Shown here: in pieces, positions 51,166 to 60,151 of the stretch
How positions within the stretch are numbered: position 1 is the stretch's first letter
Layout of the letters: each line of letters begins with the position of its first letter
Assembly (NCBI RefSeq): GCF_016495725.1
Contig: NZ_CP054705.1
Coordinates: 434,001 to 498,000 of the forward strand
DNA length: 64,000 nucleotides
Reading direction: 5' to 3'
From: Salicibibacter cibarius
GTDB lineage: Bacteria > Bacillota > Bacilli > Bacillales > Marinococcaceae
Translations under genes and position numbers: made by a program
Notes under the pieces: generated by a model
What the model saw: only the letters and a program-made list of their open reading frames with translations
Told to the model about the DNA's origin: nothing
Databases searched by the model: none

Positions 51166-52074
51166 ATGGTACAACATGAAAGATTCCAAACGGTAGAAAG
51201 TCAATTGAACTGGAACGCGCCGATGTACAGATTGTATGAAAAGGCAAAAAAGAACTATTGGGACCCGGCCAACATTGATTTTAGCCAAGACCAGGAAGAT
51301 TATCAGAATATGTCTTCCATGGACCGGATGTTTGCTTTGCCGCTTGTAGGCGCTTTTGCCGCGGGAGAAGAAGCGGTTACTCTTGACATCTTGCCGATGC
51401 TCGAAGTCATGGCACGCCAAGGCCGACTCGAAGACACGATGTTTTTAACCACTTTCTTGCATGATGAAGCAAAGCACACGGAAATGTTTTCTCGCTGGCA
51501 AACAGCGGTTGGCGTCGCGGACTTGGATCTTCACAACTTCCACAATGACGATTACAAACGCGTGTTTTATCAAGAGCTGCCCGAGAAGATGGACCGCTTG
51601 AAGACCGACGACTCGCCAGAGGCCATCATTCGGGCCGCAACCGTCTATAACATGATTGTGGAAGGGACGCTTGCGGAGTCAGGCTATCACGCGTTCCGGC
51701 AAATCTTTAAGGAAGCAGGTTTAATGCCCGGCATTTTGAAAGGCATCGACTTGTTGAACCAGGATGAAGGCCGACACCTTCAATTCGGTATTTTTACCAT
51801 TCAACGGCTAGTGGCCGGCAATGACAAGCTGATGAAAGTCTTTCACGATTATATGGATGAATTATCCCCGTACGCGTTTGGGTTTGTTGATTATTTAACC
51901 GGTTTGTTTGAGGAGACAAAAAAGCATGAATGGGTCGATATGACGTTAAAAGTTGATCCGAACTTGATGAAAGAGTATGCACGCAGTCAATTTGACATTC
52001 GCAAAAGCAAAGTCGAGCGGGCACGAAAATATGAAAGCGGTGCCGAATTGGAAGCAGCGGCGACCAAACAATAA
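51166..52074 (+). CDS. R2-like ligand-binding oxidase (R2lox)
   Basis: 302 residues, ATGAGGGGG upstream. The ferritin-like di-metal site is complete: Glu in GAFAAGEEAVTLD, Glu and His in HDEAKHTEMF, Glu in VYNMIVEGTLAESGY, Glu and His in NQDEGRHLQFG. The Val of GEEAV and Tyr of VYNMI match residues that form the ether crosslink in R2lox structures. The family has a Mn/Fe cofactor and a bound long-chain fatty acid, and its natural reaction is unknown. Here it stands among beta-oxidation, SCP2, ferredoxin and ferredoxin reductase genes, consistent with an oxidase acting on lipid-like substrates. Length matches the family. Confidence 0.9.
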   Translation: MVQHERFQTVESQLNWNAPMYRLYEKAKKNYWDPANIDFSQDQEDYQNMSSMDRMFALPLVGAFAAGEEAVTLDILPMLEVMARQGRLEDTMFLTTFLHDEAKHTEMFSRWQTAVGVADLDLHNFHNDDYKRVFYQELPEKMDRLKTDDSPEAIIRAATVYNMIVEGTLAESGYHAFRQIFKEAGLMPGILKGIDLLNQDEGRHLQFGIFTIQRLVAGNDKLMKVFHDYMDELSPYAFGFVDYLTGLFEETKKHEWVDMTLKVDPNLMKEYARSQFDIRKSKVERARKYESGAELEAAATKQ

Positions 52075-52092
52075 ACCGGGAGGAGGCTCAAA

Positions 52093-52619
52093 GTGGTTGT
52101 ATTTAACAATGAAGAAGAGACCTATGAACTTATCGGTGGTTTTTTTGGCAGGTAAGAAAGTATAAATCAACTTTCATACCTGCATAAGTGCAACTAAGGC
52201 TTTCGCCATAAAAGCTTGGCGAAAAGCCAAGTTTTCTAAAAGAAATCAAGGACAGTGAGCCGATTCGGGACATGATGCAAACACTTGCCCCGGATGAAGG
52301 ATACGATGCTTATTGCCAGTTCGTGTACACGGATCCTGAAGGAAAAGTAACCATTTACGAAGGGGAAAATAATCCGGTCGAAATTGAATTGGGCGAAACA
52401 GACCGAAGCGCGGAACTCAAGTTCACGCAGGATGCGGATATCGGCCTGCAATTTTGGCTCGGCGAATTGGATTTACAACAAGCAATGGCCCGCCAACAAA
52501 TACAAGCAGAAGGACCGCTTGCGAAAGCGATGCAGGTGTTGCCGCAAATTGAAAAAATTCATCCCAGGGCGTATTTAGAGAAAAACGGAAGGGAAGACGT
52601 TTTAGTCAAAAAAAATTAA
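52093..52619 (+). pseudogene. SCP2-like gene broken by a 92-bp two-hairpin element
   Basis: GTG 52093 (GGGAGGAGG upstream) starts VVFNNEEETYELIGGFF, like the N-terminus of the SCP2-like protein at 41114. After TTTTTT at 52141-52146 a 92-bp insertion brings in a stop. Removing 52147-52238 restores one frame: ...GGFF-KEIKDSEPIRDMMQ..., continuing through the SCP2-type segment AELKFTQDADIGLQFWLGELDLQQAMARQQIQAEGPLAKAMQVLP to the TAA at 52617-52619. The C-terminal 115 residues could still be made from ATG 52272. The original protein would be about 140 residues. Confidence 0.8.
52147..52238 (+). mobile_element. Two-hairpin miniature element, copy C (92 bp)
   Basis: Same plan as copies A and B: T run on the left, hairpin 1 (GCAGGTA/TACCTGC, 52148-52183) with GTATAAAT in the loop, ATAAG linker, hairpin 2 (GGCTTTCGCCA/TGGCGAAAAGCC, 52198-52228) and AAGTTTTCTA at the right end. 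Hairpin 1 has a different sequence from copies A and B but keeps the pairing, and GAC/GTC in hairpin 2 becomes GGC/GCC. Inserted in an SCP2-like gene. Confidence 0.72.
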
Positions 52620-53070
52620 ACAAATGAAGCGCAAAGGATTCCGGATAAAAGAGGCATTGATGGGCAAAAAGGATAGGAGCTACACGTAACAATAAAAAGC
52701 CCAATCCAATGCAGAACGGCTAAAATAAGTGGAATGTTGCATTTAGAGGGACGGCAATTCTGTTCCCGTTCCTCAAAAAAGAAGAAAACGGCATCTAGAG
52801 GGACGACAAACCCGATCTCATCCCTTAAATGGGGTGGATTCGCTTTGAATGAATCGATGCAGTCTTTTGATAGGAGTAAATCCGACTAGCTTTTTAGTCC
52901 ATGTTTTGCATAGATATCTGACTTTTATGCAGTCAAATCGGGTTTTACAAGTTCATCGAATTATAGGATCACACCATAGGAAAGAACTTTTGAAACATCA
53001 ACTAGTTTTTCAATTATAGACTTCGGTGACGAACCAATCTAAATTTATAACGTTTGGAGGTGGCCGAATC
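52620..53070. other. Spacer with a pair of 52-bp repeats
   Basis: GCAT(T/C)TAGAGGGACG(G/A)CAA occurs at 52739 and 52791, 52 bp apart, each followed by a CCCG.TCTC/TTCC.. segment. No gene is seen. No promoter for the downstream ferredoxin reductase was identified with confidence. Confidence 0.5.
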
Positions 53071-54063
53071 TTGAACGATCATGCCATTGACCTCTATGAT
53101 ATAACCATTATTGGCGGAGGACCTGCAGGCTTGTTTACTGCTTTTTATGGGGGCATGCGTCAGGCAAAAGTGAAAATTATCGAGAGTATGCCGCAACTGG
53201 GCGGGCAACTTTCCGCCCTCTATCCCGAGAAGTATATCTATGATGTTGCCGGTTTTCCGAAGGTTCGCGCTCAAGGCCTTGTGGACAATTTGGTTGAACA
53301 AATGCAAATGTTTGAACAAACCGTTGCGCTTGATCAATCCGTAGAGAACGTCAATAAGCTGGACGATCAAACATTCCGAATTGAAACCGATAAAGAGACG
53401 CATTACTCACGGACGGTTATTATTGCTGCCGGTGTCGGCGCCTTCCAACCCCGCAAACTCAAAATCGAAGAAGCCGAACAATATGAAAACAGAAATCTCC
53501 ACTATTTTGTAGACAATTTGGGTGCTTTCAAAAATCAAGAAGTCCTTATTTGCGGAGGTGGAGATTCTGCTGTTGATTGGACGTTAATGCTTGCCAATGA
53601 AGCAAATGTTACGCTTACGCATCGTCGTGATAAATTTCGCGCGCATGAGCATAGCGTCGCCGAATTGCAATCGGCGCCCGTCAATTTGCACACGCCTTTT
53701 GAAGTGAGTGAACTTCGAGGCAATGGTGAAAAAATTAATCAAGTCGTCCTTCAAGAAGTAAAAGGAACGGACCAAAAAGTGGTGAATGTTGATAACGTCA
53801 TTGTAAACTACGGATTTATTTCATCCCTCGGTCCCATTAAAACGTGGGGACTCGACACGACAAAGAATTCTATTATCGTAAATTCCCGAATGGAAACAAA
53901 TATCAAGGGGATCTACGCAGTCGGGGATGTTACCTCTTTCGATGGCAAAGTAAAGCTGATTGCCACCGGATTTGGCGAAGCCCCAATCGCTGTTAGTAAC
54001 GCCAAAGCCTATATAGATCCTAACGCTCGCTTGCAACCCGGGCATAGCACGCATATGTTTTAG
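53071..54063 (+). CDS. Ferredoxin-NADP+ reductase, thioredoxin-reductase-like (YumC type)
   Basis: 330 residues from TTG 53071, seven bases after GGAGGTGG. The FAD-binding motif is [29 protein letters not shown], the NADP-binding motif [18 protein letters not shown] with [12 protein letters not shown], and the C-terminal FAD motif [26 protein letters not shown]. There is no CxxC redox pair, which separates it from thioredoxin reductase and fits the bacillar ferredoxin/flavodoxin reductase family. It reduces ferredoxin with NADPH. A ferredoxin gene follows 55 bp later, and R2lox lies upstream, giving a possible electron chain. Confidence 0.92.
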   Translation: MNDHAIDLYDITIIGGGPAGLFTAFYGGMRQAKVKIIESMPQLGGQLSALYPEKYIYDVAGFPKVRAQGLVDNLVEQMQMFEQTVALDQSVENVNKLDDQTFRIETDKETHYSRTVIIAAGVGAFQPRKLKIEEAEQYENRNLHYFVDNLGAFKNQEVLICGGGDSAVDWTLMLANEANVTLTHRRDKFRAHEHSVAELQSAPVNLHTPFEVSELRGNGEKINQVVLQEVKGTDQKVVNVDNVIVNYGFISSLGPIKTWGLDTTKNSIIVNSRMETNIKGIYAVGDVTSFDGKVKLIATGFGEAPIAVSNAKAYIDPNARLQPGHSTHMF

Positions 54064-54118
54064 CCGATGTGAAACGTACAGTTTTTATTGTAATTTTTTC
54101 CTGAGATAGGTGAGAAAA

Positions 54119-54349
54119 ATGCCATTTGTCATTACATCCCCGTGTGAAAATGAAAAAAATAGCGCTTGTGTTGATGTATGTCCAGTCGATTGCATCGAAG
54201 AAGGCGAGGATATGTTCTATATCGACCCGGACATTTGTATAGATTGTGGCGCGTGCGAGACGGTTTGCCCGGTGGAGGCTATTTACCCTGACGATGAAGT
54301 GCCTGAACAAGAAGCAAAGTATATCGAAATAAATCGAAATTTCTTTTAG
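54119..54349 (+). CDS. Ferredoxin with two iron-sulfur clusters (7Fe type)
   Basis: 76 residues from ATG 54119. The cysteine pattern is [17 protein letters not shown] then [12 protein letters not shown]. The first motif C-x7-C-x3-C-P is that of 7Fe ([3Fe-4S][4Fe-4S]) FdxA-type ferredoxins. The protein is acidic, suited to high salt. It transfers electrons from the adjacent ferredoxin reductase; possible acceptors nearby are R2lox and any monooxygenase outside the window. Confidence 0.92.
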   Translation: MPFVITSPCENEKNSACVDVCPVDCIEEGEDMFYIDPDICIDCGACETVCPVEAIYPDDEVPEQEAKYIEINRNFF

Positions 54350-54420
54350 GGAAATCAGGGTTGGAAAAGCTTTAAAAATGGATTGGAGAGAAGCCTGACA
54401 CAAATACAGGAGGGCTTTCA

Positions 54421-56262
54421 ATGGACGCGAATAATTTAGTGGAGATGCTGAGTCAAACCGTAGAGCGTTATCCGGACAAAGAGGCATTAATTTGGAAACA
54501 GAGCAGCGGTTACACGGGTATGACGTACCGGGAATTCTGGAATACAATCCGCAATGTAGCGTCTGGTTTGCATCGGCTCGGTGTGAAGCCGGATGACAAA
54601 GTTGCTATTTTGTCAGACAGCAATCAGATTTGGGCAATTTCCGACTTTGCCATCGCTAGCCTAGGGGCGATTAGCGTTCCGGTTTATCCGACTCTTCCAT
54701 CCAATCAGGTTTCCTATGTTCTGAACAACGGGGACTGTACGGTTGTCATCGCCGAAGATGATGAACAGTTGCAAAAAGTCAAGGATGGGAACGCGAATGT
54801 CCAGCATTCGATTGTGATGAAACCCGCCTCCGGTTTTACTTCCACTGACAATGTCTCTTCTTTTTCTTCTTTGGAAGAAGATGGCGCCTATCACCCTTTG
54901 AAAGATTGGGAAGAGCAGTGGAGGGCGATTAAAGGTGACCGGTTAATGACGATCATTCATACGTCCGGTACGACCGGTGCTCCTAAAGGGGTGATGCTTA
55001 CCCATGACAATTTTTTGAGCCAAATGAAAGCCATTCAATTTTGGGTGATGGAATTAAAAGCGGAAGATATTCACCTCTCTTACCTCCCGTTATCGCACGT
55101 GTTCGAACGAATGGCAGGACATTTTATGCCTCTCATGGCCGGAACGACTATTGCTTACGCCGAAAGCATCGATACGATTCAGGATAATTTGCAGGAAGTA
55201 AAGCCGACGATCATGACGAGCGTCCCGCGATTGTTCGAGAAAGTGTATGCGAAAGTGGTCGATCAAATTGAAAGTGGCTCTCCTATGAAACGAAAAATTT
55301 TCAATTGGGCGATTGATGTCGGGAAGGAAAGATATGATTATTATTTAAATACGCCCGTGCATGAGTTGGTGCTTAAACCAATGCCGAAAAAACTCCAAAG
55401 TCAAGTGGCTCGCGCGGATCGCTTGGTGTATCAAAAAATTAAAGAACGGCTTGGCGGCAGGATGCGCGGGATGGTCGTGGGTGGCGGAAGTCTGAATCCT
55501 GACATTGCCAAGTTTTTTTGGTCACTTGATATTCCAATATTGGAAGGATACGGATTAACCGAGACATCCCCGGTCGTGACGACGAACCCAATGACGAGAG
55601 CTAAAATCGGGACGACCGGAAAACCAATTCCGGGTTGCAGAGTACGTATCGCTTCCGATGGAGAGGTACTCGTAAAAGGGCTCAACGTCATGCAAGGCTA
55701 TTATAAAAATAAGGAAGCAACGGACAAAGACATCGTGGACGGTTGGCTCCATACCGGAGACATCGGGGCATTCGATGAAGAAGGCTATTTGAAAATCATC
55801 GACCGTAAAAAACGAATTCTCGTATTGTCCACCGGGAAAAATGTAGCCCCGGCTCCGATTGAAAGCGCGATCAACGAAAGCCGTTACATTGAATTTGGCG
55901 CTGTGGTTGGGGACGGCCGTAAATATGTAGCCGCGCTCGTCACTCCCGATATGGAAAACTTACTTCCGTGGGCGAAACAACAAGGAATTCAAACCGAATC
56001 GAGGGTGGAACTGTGCGCACGTGACGACGTCCAACAATTGTTGATGGATGAAGTTGCCCGTCACACAAATGCTTATGCTGATTATGAAAGGCCTAAGAAA
56101 GTGGTCACCATTGGCGATGAATGGACCGTCGACAGCGGAGAATTAACCCCGAAATTATCACTGAGAATGAAGAATATAGAAGAGAAATATAGAGAACACA
56201 TTGAAAAAGCGTACGATGAAGCATCCATCTCTGCCAAAGAAGTAGCTGCAGGAACCCAATAG
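54421..56262 (+). CDS. Long-chain acyl-CoA synthetase (FadD15-like)
   Basis: 613 residues, ACAGGAGGG upstream. P-loop MTIIHTSGTTGAPKGVMLTHDN, LEGYGLTETSPVV, GWLHTGDIGAFDEEGYLKIIDRKKRILVLSTGKNVAP and a late basic segment with ELTPKLSLRMK. The 90-residue longer length and STGKNVAP motif are those of the eukaryotic-like long-chain ligases (FadD15 of mycobacteria, bacterial ACSL type). It makes long-chain acyl-CoA at the membrane. It is followed 29 bp later by the first ABC1-family kinase, so these may be one operon. Confidence 0.93.
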   Translation: MDANNLVEMLSQTVERYPDKEALIWKQSSGYTGMTYREFWNTIRNVASGLHRLGVKPDDKVAILSDSNQIWAISDFAIASLGAISVPVYPTLPSNQVSYVLNNGDCTVVIAEDDEQLQKVKDGNANVQHSIVMKPASGFTSTDNVSSFSSLEEDGAYHPLKDWEEQWRAIKGDRLMTIIHTSGTTGAPKGVMLTHDNFLSQMKAIQFWVMELKAEDIHLSYLPLSHVFERMAGHFMPLMAGTTIAYAESIDTIQDNLQEVKPTIMTSVPRLFEKVYAKVVDQIESGSPMKRKIFNWAIDVGKERYDYYLNTPVHELVLKPMPKKLQSQVARADRLVYQKIKERLGGRMRGMVVGGGSLNPDIAKFFWSLDIPILEGYGLTETSPVVTTNPMTRAKIGTTGKPIPGCRVRIASDGEVLVKGLNVMQGYYKNKEATDKDIVDGWLHTGDIGAFDEEGYLKIIDRKKRILVLSTGKNVAPAPIESAINESRYIEFGAVVGDGRKYVAALVTPDMENLLPWAKQQGIQTESRVELCARDDVQQLLMDEVARHTNAYADYERPKKVVTIGDEWTVDSGELTPKLSLRMKNIEEKYREHIEKAYDEASISAKEVAAGTQ

Positions 56263-56291
56263 ACAACACGGAGAGGGGGAGAAACCACGCC

Positions 56292-58043
56292 ATGGCTGTT
56301 TTAAAAGAGGAAGATAGAGAAGCAAAAACAGGTGCCATCCGTGCCGAAATCGAAAGAGAAAAAGCGAAAATAACCATTGGGAAACGACGCCGAAAAATCT
56401 TTTCCGTATTTGCAAAACACGGATTAACGTATCTGCTCAAAGACACCTTGAGCTGGAAACTGGCAGGAAAGCAAAAGCGCAGCCAACAAGAAGATGAACA
56501 CCTCAGACAGATCGGTGCGCGCATGCGCACCGCGTTTGAAGAACTTGGCCCAACATTTATTAAACTCGGCCAAGTATTGGTTACCCGCCAGGATCTGCTC
56601 CCGGCTCCGATCACACAGGAATTGGAAAAGTTGCTCGACAAGGTACCTCCAATAGGATACGACTATATTCGATGTATCGTCGAAGAAGAATTTTCCGACG
56701 GAGTGGATCGATTCGAATGGATTGATGAAACCCCTCTTGGATCCGCTTCGCTGGGACAAGTCTATAAGGCTGGGCTAAACGACGGGACAACGGTTGCCCT
56801 GAAAGTTGTGCGTCCGACTGTGGACAAATTGTTCCAAACCGATATCACCGTAATTAAAAAGATGACCGCTCTTTTGCAAAAGCGATTATCTCCTGAATTG
56901 GCTGTCGCTCTTGACCTCGGCGCATTGGTCCGGGATTATTACAGCAGTGCCATGGATGAATTGGACATGACCGAAGAAGCCGGCAAGATGAGGGAAGCAA
57001 CCCAATATCGAAAAAGTACCTCATACGTAAACGTTCCGGAGGTTTACGATGCAACGAAAAATGTACTGATCATGGAATATATTGACGGCTGGTTGATTAA
57101 AGACTTTCCGGTCGATTTTTTGACCTTTGAAGAACGGATGAAAATAATGATTGATCTCGTCCATCTTTATATTCAACAAATGATGGACGGCCACTATCAT
57201 GCTGATGCTCACGGATCCAATATCATGATTAATAAACATACGAGAAAAGCGGTCATCATTGACTGGGGAATGACCGGACGCATGGACAGCGTGATGGCCC
57301 ATGTACTTATGAGGGCAATCATGCAAATTCAATCCAACCAAGCAGAAGATGTTGCCGAGGTATTTATGGAATTGATGAGCCCGACCATTTACACCGACGT
57401 AACCAAACTGAAAGATGAGATGAGAAGTCTTTCCCTGCACTACGTCAATACCGCCCAGGGGAGTGATCGATACAATTATGGACGACTTGTCATGGAAATG
57501 ACGTCGCTCGGGATCAAAAACTACTGCAAGGTCCCTAATGCTTTGGCTTTGTGGGCAAAAGGATTTTCTGCCACTGAAGGAGCGGCTCGATGGATTTGTC
57601 CGGAAATTTCTTATGGACAAGTCATTGAAGCGTATGAGGTTCCGATTTTAAAAAGCATACTGGGCAAACGGTTCAATTATCGTTCGAATGCAAGCTTCGT
57701 GGCGGAAACGTCGAAGATGGTGGCGACACTTCCGCGCCGCACAAATAAAGTGATGGAGAATCTCGCGGATAACAAAGTGCAATTGAACCTTCAAATTCAG
57801 CCGGATAAAGTCACTCGCAATATGTTGAATCAAATCGCCAATAGATTGGCGCTGGCGTTAGTGACCTTCGCCCTCATTGTGACCAGCGGCATTGTGATAA
57901 GCAGTATGCCGGAGGCAACAGTTCTGGGATTGTCTGTGGAAACGATTGCGAATATAGGATTAGGAACGTCCATCGCAATGGTCTTTTTTATGTTTGTGCG
58001 ATTCATTCGTACGCGAAAACACCGATCTCTTTTATCTCGGTGA
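56292..58043 (+). CDS. ABC1/UbiB-family atypical kinase, copy 1
   Basis: 583 residues, GAGAGGGGGAG upstream. The family motifs are present: KLGQ in TFIKLGQVLVTRQDLLP, the Ala-rich nucleotide loop PLGSASLGQVYKA, lysine in VALKVVRP, catalytic loop DGHYHADAHGSNIMI and metal-binding DWGMTGRM. The last 80 residues contain two transmembrane helices (LALALVTFALIVTSGIVISSM and GTSIAMVFFMFVRFI). UbiB/Coq8 proteins support quinone or isoprenoid lipid metabolism and are thought to act as ATPases that extract lipids. It follows a long-chain acyl-CoA synthetase gene. Confidence 0.9.
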   Translation: MAVLKEEDREAKTGAIRAEIEREKAKITIGKRRRKIFSVFAKHGLTYLLKDTLSWKLAGKQKRSQQEDEHLRQIGARMRTAFEELGPTFIKLGQVLVTRQDLLPAPITQELEKLLDKVPPIGYDYIRCIVEEEFSDGVDRFEWIDETPLGSASLGQVYKAGLNDGTTVALKVVRPTVDKLFQTDITVIKKMTALLQKRLSPELAVALDLGALVRDYYSSAMDELDMTEEAGKMREATQYRKSTSYVNVPEVYDATKNVLIMEYIDGWLIKDFPVDFLTFEERMKIMIDLVHLYIQQMMDGHYHADAHGSNIMINKHTRKAVIIDWGMTGRMDSVMAHVLMRAIMQIQSNQAEDVAEVFMELMSPTIYTDVTKLKDEMRSLSLHYVNTAQGSDRYNYGRLVMEMTSLGIKNYCKVPNALALWAKGFSATEGAARWICPEISYGQVIEAYEVPILKSILGKRFNYRSNASFVAETSKMVATLPRRTNKVMENLADNKVQLNLQIQPDKVTRNMLNQIANRLALALVTFALIVTSGIVISSMPEATVLGLSVETIANIGLGTSIAMVFFMFVRFIRTRKHRSLLSR

Positions 58044-58120
58044 TAAGCGCCCGAAAAACTCCGCTACAACCCCGTAAGCGGTAGTTAACGGGCGACTAAC
58101 ACCCCGATTCGTTCAACTAA

Positions 58121-58153
58121 CCATCTGAGGAGGAAAAAAATCTCCTCAGATGG
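58121..58153. other. Perfect 12-bp hairpin between the two ABC1-kinase genes
   Basis: CCATCTGAGGAG / CTCCTCAGATGG with a 9-nt loop. No T run follows, so termination is uncertain. Confidence 0.5.
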
Positions 58154-58170
58154 AGTTTCACTTCATAGCA

Positions 58171-58191
58171 CCCCCGTCATTTGTAGGGGGG
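58171..58191. promoter_or_regulatory. Palindromic CCCCC-N10-GGGGG regulatory motif, second copy
   Basis: CCCCCGTCATTTGTAGGGGG differs from 41004-41024 at one position (GTC for GAC). A half-like CGTCATATGTAGGG follows at 58208-58221. Both lie upstream of the second ABC1-kinase gene. Confidence 0.55.
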
Positions 58192-58356
58192 TCTATAGTA
58201 ATAGATACGTCATATGTAGGGTATTCATCTATCGTTGTTAGTGGTATGTTATTTATAAGAATAAGAGGCTCCATGCTCCCTTCAAAAAATGAAAGCGTTA
58301 ACAAATAAAGAAAGGGTCATGCGCCTCGCTGAAATGGGAGGGGAGAAATAAAGGCA

Positions 58357-60126
58357 ATGGGGATTGTAAAAGAACAGGCTCCGGAAAAAGAAAGTCAGGA
58401 AGAACGGGAAGCGACAGTGAAAGCTGTCCGTCAGGACATTGAAAAGGAAAAGGCAAAAATCACAAAGGGCAAAAGACGCAGAAAAATCGTTTCCGTTTTT
58501 GCAAAACACGGATTAACGTTTCTGTTGAAAGACACCCTGTTTTGGAAGTTAATGGGGAAGCAGAAACGGAGCCAAAAGGAAGATGAACACCTTCGTCAAA
58601 TTGGTGCACGGATACGTATAGCTTTTGAAGAACTGGGACCGACCTTTATTAAGTTGGGACAGGTATTGGTCACCCGCCAGGATCTTTTGCCGGATCCGAT
58701 CACACAGGAACTCGAGAAGCTGCTCGATCAAGTGCCTCCGATTGGATATGACTACATGGCGTGTATCATTGAAGAGGAGTTTCCGGAGGGCGTGGATCTG
58801 TTTGAGTGGATTGATGAAGTACCACTTGGCTCTGCCTCATTGGCACAAGTCTACAAAGCGGAAATGAAAGACGGAACGACAGTTGCCTTGAAAATTGTAC
58901 GGCCAACAGTGGAAAAACTGTTTCAAACTGATATTACCGTCATTAAGAAAATGAGTGGGTTATTGCAAAATCGCTTGTCTCCGGAATTGTCTGCAGCCAT
59001 CGATATAGGATCATTGATTCAGGATTATTACAGCAGCGCGATGGACGAACTTGACATGATAGAAGAAGCAGGAAAAATGCGGGAAATGACAAAATATCGG
59101 AAAAGTACGTCATACGTAGATGTCCCGGCGGTTTACGAGGCGACGAAGAACGTCTTGATCATGGAACACATTGATGGTTGGATGCTTAAGGATTTTCCGG
59201 TCGACTTCCTTACATTTGAAGAACGAACGAAGATTATGATCGACCTTGTCCACCTTTATGTTCAACAACTCATGGATGGGCATTATCACGCGGATGCACA
59301 CGGTTCGAACATCATGATCGATAAACACAGAAAAAAAGCCATTGTCATCGATTGGGGAATGACCGGGCGCATGGACAGTGTCTCGGCATTTGTGCTCATG
59401 CGTGTAATTATGCTTATTCAGTCCAACCAGGCCGAAGACGTTGCAGAAGTGTTTATGGAGCTGATGAACCCGACGATTTATACCGATCCGGTTAAATTGA
59501 AAGATGAGATACAAAGCTTGGCACTTCATTACGTTAACTCCGCGCAGGGAAGTGACCGTTACAATTACGGTCAGCTAGTCATGCAGTCGACAGCTATCGG
59601 CATTAGTAATTATTGCAAAGTCCCGAACAGTTTGGCACTTTGGGCAAAAGGCTTTTCCGCAACAGAAGGGGCAGCCCGCTGGATCGCCCCGGAAATCTCT
59701 TATGGGAGAGTGGTGGAAGCGTATGAAATTCCGATTTTAAAAAATATCCTTCGATCGCGGTTTAACTACCGGTCCAATGCGAGTTTAGTCGCTGAATCGT
59801 CAAAGATGGTGGCCACATTTCCGCGACGCGCCACGAAGGTGATGGAAAATCTCGCGGAAAACAAGTTTCGCATGAACATGCAACTGCAACCGGACACCGT
59901 TATGCGCAATACGCTTAACCAAATCGTCAACCGTCTGTCTTTGGCATTGATTACATTCGCCATTATCGTGGCGAGCGGCTTCATCATCGCGAGTGTACCG
60001 GGGGGGACCTTTTTGGGTATGAGCGCGGTGACGGTTGCAAATATCGGATTGGTGACTTCGCTTGTTTTCGTCCTATTCATCCTTTGGCGCTTCATTCGGA
60101 CACGAAAACACCGATCACTACTGTGA
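58357..60126 (+). CDS. ABC1/UbiB-family atypical kinase, copy 2
   Basis: 589 residues. It is a close paralogue of the 56292 product over its full length: KLGQ motif in TFIKLGQVLVTRQDLLP, PLGSASLAQVYKA, VALKIVRP, DGHYHADAHGSNIMID, DWGMTGRM and two C-terminal membrane helices. Its own promoter region carries the recurrent palindrome, so it can be expressed apart from copy 1. Near-identical tandem copies suggest a hetero-oligomer or dosage effect. A small gene follows 25 bp later. Confidence 0.9.
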   Translation: MGIVKEQAPEKESQEEREATVKAVRQDIEKEKAKITKGKRRRKIVSVFAKHGLTFLLKDTLFWKLMGKQKRSQKEDEHLRQIGARIRIAFEELGPTFIKLGQVLVTRQDLLPDPITQELEKLLDQVPPIGYDYMACIIEEEFPEGVDLFEWIDEVPLGSASLAQVYKAEMKDGTTVALKIVRPTVEKLFQTDITVIKKMSGLLQNRLSPELSAAIDIGSLIQDYYSSAMDELDMIEEAGKMREMTKYRKSTSYVDVPAVYEATKNVLIMEHIDGWMLKDFPVDFLTFEERTKIMIDLVHLYVQQLMDGHYHADAHGSNIMIDKHRKKAIVIDWGMTGRMDSVSAFVLMRVIMLIQSNQAEDVAEVFMELMNPTIYTDPVKLKDEIQSLALHYVNSAQGSDRYNYGQLVMQSTAIGISNYCKVPNSLALWAKGFSATEGAARWIAPEISYGRVVEAYEIPILKNILRSRFNYRSNASLVAESSKMVATFPRRATKVMENLAENKFRMNMQLQPDTVMRNTLNQIVNRLSLALITFAIIVASGFIIASVPGGTFLGMSAVTVANIGLVTSLVFVLFILWRFIRTRKHRSLL

Positions 60127-60151
60127 AAAATTAATGGAGGAGGCATACGTA

